Below, in pieces: positions 47,284 through 57,340 of a stretch of DNA of 64,000 nt (its first letter is position 1; every line of letters starts with the position of its first letter). The DNA comes from Seriola aureovittata. Its lineage: Eukaryota > Chordata > Actinopteri > Carangiformes > Carangidae. The stretch lies in contig NC_079378.1 in assembly GCF_021018895.1 (NCBI RefSeq), forward strand, positions 11,856,501 through 11,920,500. The letters run 5' to 3'. Under the pieces are notes generated by a model. That model saw only the letters and a program-made list of their open reading frames with translations, was not told where the DNA came from and did no database searches. A program made the translations under genes and the position numbers.

Positions 47284-47690
47284 GGGCAGTGAAGGTTGTG
47301 GACGTCCTTATTTGTGCTTTACAACATAACTGCTTTGAAACCATCAGAAAAAAACACTGCTTTGTTTTCCGTAACACTCCTCCTGCTCTTCATTCGCGGC
47401 TTTGTGTTAAAACACTTGTAATTGCTTGGCAAACAGAATACCCTCGCCTTGAGTACTTGTCCTGTCTGCAGTTTTGGCCGCACCTTTCCAGGTGCACTGT
47501 GTTGATTACGGTACAGTGGCACTGCATCGGCGTAATGCTGTAACTGCAGTTGCAAATGATAGAAATCCACTGAGTACTACGCTTGTTGCATTTTGAGTAT
47601 TCTGTTGAGGTGCTAGCTAAGAGGGTTCTGAACTCCATGTAAACTTTGCAGACACACATTTGGCAGTGTTTGGGTTTTCATGGTAAACTC
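46868..47690. repeat. Possible large interspersed repeat containing a CA array
   Basis: It begins TTTAAAGGTAAACTATGGCG, a TTAA-type start. It is distinctly richer in CpG than the flanks (GACGGCGGGGCTGAGC, GGCCGCACC, CGTAATG) as far as the TGGTAAACTCC-like word near 47680. The composition suggests a dispersed element inserted into A+T-rich DNA. The right terminus is not identifiable and no coding capacity is seen. Confidence 0.3.
47208..47278. repeat. (CA)n microsatellite
   Basis: About 35 uninterrupted AC units inside the CpG-richer stretch. Confidence 0.95.
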
Positions 47691-48549
47691 CTTCGAGGAT
47701 CAGTCACTTTTCTTGGATCATGTGGCCACTGTTTGTTTTGGCTCATCTGTTATGTGCCGTCAAACATTTGCTGAATTTTGAGATATCACATCTCACTCCT
47801 GTCTGTAGGCTTGTGCATTTGCTGTGTACATACAGTCGCTGCGTGTGTGTGTTTGAGGGTTGTATGTGGTTGCTCATGTGTGGCCATGCCTATCTAGTGT
47901 TTTGTGTGTGAGACGGTGTAATTCTATTTGGAGGTAAGGACTGTTTCAGTGTGAAAGGATGTGCAGCTGTGTTCCTGTTCACAGATGACTGCCTGTTTGT
48001 ATTTGCGCACCGTCACTGCTGATGAGTTATTGACCGCTGTATTCAAACCCATATAAGCTGACACATTCTCTCTCTGGAAAGCTTCCCGGATCATAAGCTC
48101 TTGTAATTACAAGGCAGGCCAGACACCATGGATTGTTTTTGCTCTAATTAAATTACAGAGGTCAAATCTGAAGAAAAGGTGCAGTAAACACGGCCGACAC
48201 TCTTTTGTAGTTGACTCAATACCTTTTGATCTGGGCACTCCTGTACTGTTGAGGTACATTGTCTTTTTGCTTTGTCTCATCAAGCATTTTTGACTGACTG
48301 TCTTCACATCAATAACCCAATAAAAGCAATTGGTTTTTTTTTTCTTTATGTAAACTTCTCCATTTTCCCTGATCTTGGAGGGACGTAATCTGGTGATATT
48401 CAGGAAGCTTGTTTCAGATGGCTTCATTGTTCAAAACCAGCAAGGATGGATATAAACATTAGGTAAACATTCTGATACCATGGTCAAATTTGCAATAATA
48501 CTGTCATACTGTGCTGTATTTTTAAAACTGCTCATCATCTTACTTTAGT
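47691..48549. other. Non-coding stretch, nothing recognised
   Basis: No gene or repeat end was recognised. Confidence 0.5.
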
Positions 48550-48800
48550 GCATTAGCATGCTAATATTTGCTATTCAACATTAATCACAAAAGGGCAGAG
48601 GCTGATTTTGGAATTGGACTAAATAAAATTTTGAGATGATGATGATAGACTAGTAAAGAGATCATCAAGGTTATTACAATTCATCCTGATGGGAACATGG
48701 ATGTTTATTGCAAATTGCAATGGCGATCCATTCAATAGTTGGTGAGGAATTGAACTAAAACCACAAATGTGAACATCATGGCGGTGCGAGAGGCAGTGGC
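48550..48800 (+). repeat. Dispersed TTAGCATGCTAA-type repeat, copy 1
   Basis: It starts GCATTAGCATGCTAATATTT and includes ATCATCAAGGTTATTACAAT, CATCCTGATGGGAACATGGA and GGCGATCCATTCAATAGTTG. A matching core in the same order is at 53215-53304, and a piece of the leading end is at 57259. The family is very common in percomorph fish DNA; its class is not known to me. Confidence 0.6.
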
Positions 48801-48862
48801 ATAGTTAGGTCGGTCATTCAGGGTTGAAACCCCAAATATTTTGAGCCCATAGACCTGAATAT

Positions 48863-49053
48863 TGGGGTGCCCCGATGGCTAACCTGGTAGAGCGCGTATC
48901 ACAAAGGCTTAGTCCTAACTGCAATGGCCCAGTTCGAATCCAACCTGTGGCCCATTGTTGCAAGTCATCCCCTCTCTCTCTCTCTCTCCCCGATTTTTAG
49001 GTCTTTTTCACTGTAGCTATCGAAATAAAGGCAAAAAATGTGCCCGAAAAAGA
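48863..49053 (+). mobile_element. tRNA-derived SINE
   Basis: A polymerase III-type promoter is visible: box A-like TGGCTAACCTGGTAGAGCG (48876-48894) and box B AGTTCGAATCC (48931-48941), spaced as in a tRNA. A tRNA-unrelated body with a (CT)n stretch and the tail TCGAAATAAAGGCAAAAAAT follow, the structure of a common fish SINE. The copy is diverged, and a clear target duplication was not found. It lies 60 bp after the dispersed repeat above. Confidence 0.75.
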
Positions 49054-52000
49054 TCTAGTGCTCAACATGATGGAATAAGGTGCACTAAGGCGTTTCCATT
49101 GTAACAGTTGTAGTAGCAGGTATACATGCACGAAAAATACAGTGTAAAAAAACAAAACAAGTCTTCTTCTGTTTCAAGATGACAAAATGAAGGTAAATAA
49201 TTAAGCATATGTATTAAACAAGGTATGAAACTATATCAATACCCAAAAAACAAAGATGTATTATTCTGTTTCCTGACATAACTATAGCAACTCTAGCTAG
49301 ATAGCACTTACACACATATTTACTTGTACACTATCTTTATGACAAATGCAGGTTTTGTTCTCGATCTAGACACACTTCTGCTCTATGGTTTGTTCAGCTC
49401 AAGTCAATGAGGCACGGCTTTATGATTCCACCCTCTAGAAACAAGTACATTTTAAATCAGTCAGAGGGATTAAACACAATCAATGGCATTACAGTTATAG
49501 ACGTAAAGGTAGAAAGAGTAACTATTAATAGTAGCAATAATAGAGTTACTACTGAAACAGGAGGAAAGAAGAAGATGGTAAAATGAATAACAATAAAGCA
49601 GGATTGAAGACACTGTCCACAACAAAGACCATAACAACATGAAAGTGGAGCGAGACGCAAAACCATCCGTCACTGTTTAATAATGCACACAGACAGTGTG
49701 ATTTCTTGAGCTAGAGCACATTGCCACAATCATCTCTTCAGTCTCTTTCCTGCCTGGTCACCTCAGCTACTGGAAGATTCAATCTGTCCTCAACACAGCA
49801 CTGTGCTGGCACACTGGTACTCTTGCCCTTTGTCTTGTCAGCTCACATTTTTCACCATTCTCCCACCGAAGACTTACTAGGTAAATGGCTCTGTCTTCCC
49901 ATCCGCACTTTCTTCTCAAGGTGGACATCGATGTCTTGTTCCAATTTTTTTGGTGTCTGCGATTGTTGTTGTCATTGCCACACTCCAAGGTTGTGGCTCT
50001 CTCCTCTTAGGCCTGTGGCGTTCACGGTGGGCCCTGGCTTGCTGTTCGTTCCCACTTTCTCAGTTCCCTTTCTCTGTCACACACAGGTCTTTATTTATGA
50101 GAGAGTAATAACCAAACATTACAGGTTTTGGGTGGGTCTCTAGTTAAAGGCAGATGTAAGAAGATTCTATCCATACAACATAAACCATGCATATTTCATG
50201 AATGAGAATATACCATAAAAAGCTTAAATACAAAGCTTGACATAGCACTTTTTAAAGTGGAAATGAAATGCAACTGTCTTTAATATGACTACCTGCTGCC
50301 TGTGAATAGCAAACTGTTGAAGAACAGGTTAATGTGCCTACACACAGTTCCCCTCTTCAACACATCTGTCAAGCAGTTTAGACTCAAGACTAATTAACTG
50401 TAATTGCCAGTGACACTGAATAGACAGGGTAACAATTTAACGAATTAAGATTGGCTGGATAGCTTGAACACCCTGAACAAACCTAACCCTGTGTGATGAG
50501 AAAACGAGGCTGTCAGCATTATAACTGTTGTACTTCCAATTTGGTTCTGTCATCAGTGAGTAAACATGAAATACCTGCCCATCTTTCATTACTAATAATA
50601 CACCTAGCAGCAAACATAGCACATGAAGGTTGCACTTTCTACCCCTGTCCTGTCAATTAGTTCTTGTTGTCAACAAAGTGTTATTAGATTTTGCATTTTG
50701 ACAAATGCAAGCTGTGGTAACACCTAGAAAATACAAGACGTGTAACTCAGTTTTGTACAAGGTGATAATTTGGTTCTCTCTGAGCAACTTTCAAGTCTTT
50801 GACTACCTGTCAGAGCTGCTTGAGGGCAGGTGAGGGCTTCACTGTCTGGCAGTGGTGTCTAATCAGCTTAAGTCTGTTTACCGTAACATTAGCACAGAGC
50901 TCTACAGTTAGCAGGAGATTGATTGATAATGTGTGTGACATCTATTTGTGGTCCGCGTATACAGTATGTTCAGCTATTGAAGATTATTAGATTCATTAGA
51001 TAAAATAAACACGAACCATCTGGCCTTGTGATACAGATGATTTGAAACCAGTATCTAGACATCACACCTTTGTGTGGGAGATGAAGTAAAAATGAAGTTT
51101 AATTAGTTTGCTCAGTTGCTGAAAAAATACTCTTTAAGCCTCACAGAGTAGTTTAGCCAGCACTGAAAGTCACAGTTTTCCACTTTATTTTCCTAGCTGG
51201 CATTTTGGAAGACTCAGGGGTATAATTGCAGCAGGATTCACTTTGAAGATTACACCTGCTTATGCTGAGTGGTCTGAACTAAATCATGTGGATGAGATGA
51301 TTTTGTCAGGAAGACGTGCCACAGATCGTCTTGGCTGCTACACAGCTATCAACCAACTAGTCAAATTCAGCCGAGGAGTTAGAACAAGATTTTTCTTTTT
51401 GGCAGCTTTGAGTGCTTTTGTTGGAGAGCTTCTGACAAATTCAGGGGTACTTAAGTACCACTTTATCCTCACTTTTTAGACATGGTTGTTGCAGCTGCTG
51501 AGGAGAGTTTCCGTCAAGATACAACTTCATCATCAATTATCTTGGGTTTTTTTTTTTTCAGTAAAACTCTTTGAAACTCCTCATATCCTGGAAAGATGAA
51601 AAGAAATGCAAGAATGTCTCAAGGTAATTGATGCTTCATCTTCTCACTTCAATATATTGGAGGTAGAAATCTTATCTGAAATTTACTGTAACCCCCAGAG
51701 TATCTTGGCATTAATGTGGAGAACAAATATGACTATATAGAAGTGTTGAAGTTAACCATATTAAATGACCTTCACATACTCATACCCAATTAAGTAGTTT
51801 GCTTCTAATTCAAATTATTTTTCCCCACATTGTGCATGTAAAATGGGCTAAATTACACCTCTTTGCCTTCTTCTATGTTGTTTCATTACATCCTCATTTG
51901 GATCTAATTTCTCTTGATACCACATGTAATTGATGATGATGGAGTACCTCCAGTGTCTTTCAGATTAGTGCCTGTACAACATTTGACACAAATTTTTCTT

Positions 52001-53189
52001 TCAATTTCTTTCTTGACAACACTCACTCACACATTACTCAGATTCTCTTGCCTTAGTAGAAAGCATGAGTAGGTCAAGGCTTTCAATTTTTGCACAGACT
52101 TTCTGAGCTTACCTGCATCACCCTCCTCAAGTGAGCTCTTTGGGGATATCTAAGTGCTACACCTCAGCGAGCCCAGGAATGCAATTCTTTTTACAAAATC
52201 CATTAGAGGTCACGGCTCTTCTCTGCCTTCCTCTGCGAAGCTGTCCACTCTTTGCCTGTTGTGCCTCATTTCTCTGTCAGAACTGGTGGGATTAGATTGA
52301 AGATGTGTTTTACGGATTCTTTAACCCTCCACTGAAGCTAGACTGGCTGTGTTTGCCATGTCATAGAAACATTTGAATGTTGACAAATCTATATGACTAA
52401 CAACTGGTCTGGTCTGACACTGACATTAAAACAAACAAACATTATTTTCATTAGGCCCCATTATATCACCGCAGACACTTTGTTAAAATATCATTTGCTA
52501 ATTCCTTTCAATACTCATTTCCACCTGGCTGTCCCAACAGGATTAACATGTCATTTATTGGAATGTGGGAGAAAACAAACTCAAAGTTGATTAGCAAAAG
52601 TAAATGGGGAGAAAGGGAAGAGCAATAGGAAAGGGAGGGGAAGATGGTGGTACAGTTTCTAAATTCATTACATATCCCTGGCAGCTGTATCTGACTGAGA
52701 TGTCAATACAGGAGACACTAAAACACCCATCCCTCTGTTTTTGGTGAATTCATAGACACACTTTGTTTTCACAGGCACTGAATAAACACTTTTCCTTCAA
52801 CATGATGCATCATTTTAGCCACCCTACTGGATAAAAGTAATCAGAACATGAATTAAAGTAATCACAATCACATTAAATGTAAATACTTAAAATATGTTAC
52901 TTTATTATTGTTAATTTGTTGTGGAAACATGCCCTGACAAGCAAGAACCAGATGAGCTTCTCCAAAATATTTATTTCTCATGGGTGACAAATGTTGTGAA
53001 ATGCTTGGGTATGTGATGTATGTGGGTTGTGCTCAGTTACGATAAACATGTATGGCACTTGCAAGGAGTTTCCTGTTTCCTTTCCTAGCAACTGCTCAAT
53101 AAAGGCAGTAGATTAAGAGTTTATAGCCCTCCTAATGGATCTGGGAGTTTAGTTTAAACACAAAGCACAGCTAATGCCAAAGGTATATT
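49054..53189. other. Non-coding stretch, no gene recognised
   Basis: The longest frame (49721-50143, 140 codons) has no recognisable domain and a shadow frame on the other strand. The remainder is ordinary A+T-rich DNA with short frames. Confidence 0.45.
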
Positions 53190-53288
53190 GTCCCTTACCA
53201 AAGTGTGACGAGGAAAAGTTAAGGGATCACCAAAGTTTTTATAGCTCACCTTGAGGGAAACATAGATATCATGCCAGTCCATCCAATA

Positions 53289-53304
53289 GTTGTTCAGACA
53301 TTTC
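53289..53304 (+). repeat. Left target-site duplication of nested SINE
   Basis: GTTGTTCAGACATTTC, repeated exactly at 53475-53490. Confidence 0.92.
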
Positions 53305-53474
53305 TTTTTTTTTTGGGGGCTTTTATGCCTTAATCGATGGCACACAGTAGAGAGACAGGAAATGGGGAGGCAGAGAGAGGGGGAATGACATGCAGTAAAG
53401 GGCCGTCCGATGTGGGACTCGAACCGGGGCCGACTGCAGCGAGGACTGTAGCCACTACACATGACGACGCCCCT
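53305..53474 (-). mobile_element. tRNA-derived SINE, minus strand, with target duplication
   Basis: A 170-bp element read on the minus strand: it starts AGGGGCGTCGTCATGTGTAG, carries a perfect box B GGTTCGAGTCC (53425-53415), a tRNA-unrelated body with a CT-rich segment, then ATTAAGGCATAAAAGCCCCC and an A10 tail (T10 on the + strand, 53305-53314). It is bounded by the 16-bp duplication. The body resembles the SINE at 48863 but this copy is much better preserved, so it is younger. Confidence 0.9.
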
Positions 53475-53490
53475 GTTGTTCAGACATTTC
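53475..53490 (+). repeat. Right target-site duplication of nested SINE
   Basis: An exact 16-bp match to 53289-53304. Confidence 0.92.
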
Positions 53491-53600
53491 ACTCAAATCC
53501 TCAAATGTCAAACTCATTCCAGCATTAGAGGGAAAGTCAGGGGATCACTAGAATTATAAGGATCCATCCTATGGAAACCATGAATGTCAAAACATAAGGT

Positions 53601-56039
53601 TTTTCAGTCTTTAGGTCACTGCTACTAAAACCTACGAAGTCCAGATTTTAAAAATTGGCAATAGTTCTAAATTCAAATCATCACCAACACGAATTGCTTC
53701 TTTAATCTATACTGGACTAGATCTGTCTATTCTGTATTAGGATACTTATTATGGATCTACCGGTTTTTCGAGTAGCTCTGTATGTATGTATTAAATCCAT
53801 CGTGTCTGCTCTTTCCTGCTTACAGAGCACACAGTAGACTGCTGTGTATAAAGACGCTCTCTTTCTGGATCGCTGCTTATTGAAGTGGGATAATCCAGAA
53901 GCCTCAGTAGTTCCAAATAGGTTTGGGCCAATGCCACAGCAAAGCACATTTCTGTCTCTGCAGGAGTCTGTTACTGCTATTTTTGAGTTTTACCATAAAC
54001 TGAAAGCTACTCTTTCTATGGGACTGTTTTGCATCATCCGCAGAAAACTTTTCTTCATGTCATGTTTAATGTCTTCATCAGACATTAAACTCTAAATAAA
54101 TAAAGTGGATTTGTTTGTCTCACATGAAAATGTGGATTATATATACTTTCATTATAAATTATTACACATGCCTAATGCATAAACTACAGTTGCGATAAAC
54201 CTTCATAATGCATTTCAGCTCTTGTAACAAGAGTCATAAGACGTCATCTTAAAACTTTACAAGATCAAGTATTGAAACAACATCTCCAATTGATTGTTGA
54301 TCATTGATTAGAAAGTAAAGTGAAGTTTAAATTAGGGTTTGTGGCCATCTGAGGTGCTTGGACCGTGTTTCTTTCACCAAGTTTTTGGTTTAATTTTATG
54401 TACACAAAATTCACATTGTAAACAAAAAACTGTTTCATTTTTTCAGGGTTTAAGAGTTTTCAAGAAAAATTGTTTCAGAAAGTAACAAACACACAACACA
54501 ACTATTGCATAGCCCCTCACTTTAACCACCAGGGAGAAATAATTAATTTTGTACATTCACAGTTTGTTATAGTTTTCTACTTTGTTAGAAAATATCTTTA
54601 CAGCAACACAACTCTATCATATCAAACTTACACCCATATTCCCATGAGAATGTGCAATGAGCATGAATGTCACTGTATTTCAGGGTTAGGGTTAGGTTAG
54701 AGTGGCTTTTCTTACGTGGCTTTCTGGTGTTCAGTACATGCACAAATCAATTCCTGTGGAGCACCTCACAGGTGACTTGAGAGCACCGTTGTCAGCTCGG
54801 CCTGGGTACAAAGTTATCTCCCTCCATAATGAAAGCCACAGAAACAATCAGGAGCATTTAGTCAGTCATCAGTTTGCATTTTATAAAGGCCTGGTTTTGT
54901 ACTGAAATGAATGTGAATTTCTAATGGAGATGGTCAGAATCAGTGCCTCGACATGAACAGTGATGTGATCACATACTGTTGTTACTTTAGCATGTACTGA
55001 GAGCATTTGAACATAGATGCAGTCTTGTATTACCTTAGGAAAATGGACAGACTAACTGAAAAGCTTTGAACTGGACTTAAGTAAAAGAACTTGTGTACAT
55101 CTCGTCATCCATTATGGTTACAGAGAGCACTGTAATGTTCATAATAACATCTCATAATGTTTCAGCTGAAACAGGGAGAGCGATTCTTAGCAGCTGTGAA
55201 CCTGACTCTACAATACTCTATGTTTTTATAAGAAACCATAATGCAACTTGACGATTCACAAACTTGTTCCACTAGCTGCTGCCTTAATGGAAAATATTTG
55301 TTGTATGTGTAAGGCTGTGAGGGATAATGGATGCAATTTATTTTGCAATTATTGTAAATGGTTGTTGTCAGGAACATTAGGTACATGTCTAAAAAGTAAA
55401 TGCTATGCTTTCATCATAACCCCATGTCAGTTCTAAGTACTGAAATGTGCAATTTAATTCTCTGTACCATTGTGAAACAGAATCAAGGTTTTGGATTTGA
55501 CAAACAACCCCTCTGTTTCTACTGCTAAAAGGAAATAAAAAAGAGCACTTGCTGTTTTTTCTGTGATTTAACAGCTATTACTTCTTTGCCTCTGAAGACA
55601 GACAAAAAGATAAACATAACACTGCGTTCCACCGGTCTATAAAAACCCATTTTATCGTGTAGGGAAGAGGAATTTCAGTCTCAGTGGTTACACAGGTTCA
55701 TTGGTGCAAATTTCATCCATATTCCCTTCAGTTGGTTCGAGGACTCAGTGTGAGGAGGTTTGCGTCTGCTTGCTGCTGCTGAATGATTGTTTGCATGTTT
55801 TTGTATGGAAATGCACACAGTGGCACAAGCCACAACATATCAATTATCACTGTGCAACTGTGGAGTGTCAGACACCGGAGATCAGAAAAATCTTTCAGGA
55901 ACATTAGGAGTTTGTACTTGTGCTCTGTGTCCAGCTGAGGGAGAAACATAAAAAGCATATTTAAGCAAAGATGGAATTTCACTGTATTCTCTCCTGTAAA
56001 GTTGAACTGAAATTACTACTCATTTTTTCTAAGAAATCA
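53601..56039. other. Non-coding stretch, no gene recognised
   Basis: It contains a short telomere-like run AGGGTTAGGGTTAGGTTAG (54682-54700). At 55934-55876 on the minus strand a good acceptor-like tract (TTTCTCCCTCAG) precedes about 20 open codons, but the possible donor is weak, so no exon is called. Confidence 0.45.
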
Positions 56040-56433
56040 CCACTTTATTAGGAACCCTTTTACAATCTAATGCAATCCAAGACAACAGCCCTGCCATAAC
56101 ATCTACAGTATCTTTATGACGTTTATAATGTTCAGTTTTGCTGACATTGTCAGAAATTAGAATTATATTTTTATTATTGAGGTCATTGTTAGACAGGACT
56201 ACATTCTGTTGAGGTGGTTTTTTTTTAAACTTTTTTCTTCCCATTTACACACACACATACTCTTAATATAATGCAGTACAACTCCACTACTACAAGTATA
56301 CTCAGAGCTAAAATATAACTTAATTAACAACTCTATGATGGCGTCACCAAATCCTGAACAGAAAGTAGACTTTATGGGAAAGTTATTGGTATAGGATTGA
56401 ATTAAGTTGTATAAATGTTACCCAATAAAGTGG
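56040..56433. mobile_element. MITE with CCACTTTATT terminal inverted repeats
   Basis: The left end CCACTTTATTAGGAACCC (from 56040) and the right end, read inward from 56433, CCACTTTATTGGGTAAC, are inverted repeats enclosing 394 bp without coding capacity. The interior (TATAATGTTCAGTTTTGCTG, TCAGAAATTAGAATTATATT) agrees with a widespread fish MITE. Target duplication is not resolved, so the superfamily stays open. Confidence 0.7.
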
Positions 56434-57239
56434 CCATTGAATGTATAAAAAACAAAGGAGAAGTTACCTGGACAGACAATGGGTATCAGTGATTGGTCAT
56501 TTGCTCTTTGAATAGACTGTATTCAGTCAGTTCGTAAGACAACAGATGGGTGCAACTGAACTGGTAAAATCTCTTTTTCTCTTGTTTCTATACACAGTAT
56601 GTATTGTGAGGATTGTCTGAGTCGCTTTGTAGTTGACCCGTTTTCTTGTAGCTTGGCTGTAATTGTTTTTCTTTTTAGCCATGCAGGTAATGCTGGTCTG
56701 TCTGTCGTATGGTCCACAACTTGTTTATGTACAGCCACAACAGTAGTGCAGATCTACTGCTGGCTGTTAACATTTTCTGCTCTAACCGCTGTGGTTTTGC
56801 ACAAGAATGTTTTTTCAACCATGAGCAGAAGAAGATGGAACTATAGGCTTCCTCACGTCATCATTTATCTCTGTTGTTTGTTTGTTTTTTTGTTGGAATC
56901 AATGATGCGTTGGTGACAGATTTCTAGCAGAACATACCTGGATTTCTGATACTCTGCACTATGAGAGGCGGCTCTAATGATGAAAACATCACTCTACAGC
57001 AACAATGCACAGACACCGACTGTCAAACAGCTCCCCACGTCTTGTTACTGTTCCATGGGTTTTTTTGGATGCAGATGCAGTGAAGGAGACATGATGGGAT
57101 GTCCTGGTGCTGTATCAGACTTGATGCCCACCTCCTGCATCAGTTCTTTTTTTTTTTTTTTTTTTTGGGTTAGGTTAGTCCATCACTTTCGTCCAGACTG
57201 AAATATCTCTATTGGAATCATTACAATGACATCAATTTG
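56434..57239. other. Non-coding stretch, no gene recognised
   Basis: A 105-codon frame on the + strand (56599-56916) and its minus shadow have no recognisable domain. A long T run occurs at 57147-57166. Confidence 0.45.
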
Positions 57240-57340
57240 TTAGAATTATCACTGTGAACTTGTTAGCATGCTGACATTAGCATCACTGTTAATTTACATC
57301 CTCATGCAGCCGTTAGCATGGCTGTAGACTCTGAGTGTAA
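57240..57340 (+). repeat. Dispersed TTAGCATGCTAA-type repeat, end fragment (copy 3)
   Basis: CTTGTTAGCATGCTGACATT, AGCATCACTGTTAATTTAC and CCGTTAGCATGGCTGTAGAC resemble the GCATGC-containing end of the family seen at 48550 and 53190. Confidence 0.5.

Larger units (their letters stand above)
53190..53600 (+). repeat. Dispersed TTAGCATGCTAA-type repeat, copy 2, split by a SINE
   Basis: Left part 53190-53304 (GGGATCACCAAAGTTTTTAT, ACCTTGAGGGAAACATAGAT, GTCCATCCAATAGTTG) and right part 53475-53600 (CACTCAAATCCTCAAATGTC, GTCAGGGGATCACTAGAATT, TCCTATGGAAACCATGAATG) are consecutive pieces of one family. The family itself contains an internal duplication of the GGGATCAC...ACCATGAATG unit. A SINE interrupts it. 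Confidence 0.65.

Noticed and set aside
48870..48945. A genuine tRNA gene
   Set aside because: Boxes A and B are present but the acceptor and anticodon stems do not fold convincingly, and a SINE body with an A-rich tail follows.
49721..50143. 140-codon frame as a gene
   Set aside because: The peptide is rich in Ser, Cys, Phe and His with no domain, and an opposite-strand frame overlaps; it looks like a chance opening in a pyrimidine-rich section.
54682..54700. Interstitial telomeric sequence marking a chromosome fusion
   Set aside because: Only about three GGTTAG-type units are present, which is within chance or repair-derived insertion; nothing else supports a fusion.
56523..56916. Opposed frames at 56523-56738 and 56599-56916 as a gene or retroelement end
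   Set aside because: A shared terminal VLRTD-stop with the frame at 49779-49988 was noted, but the underlying DNA shows no extended similarity and no domain was recognised.
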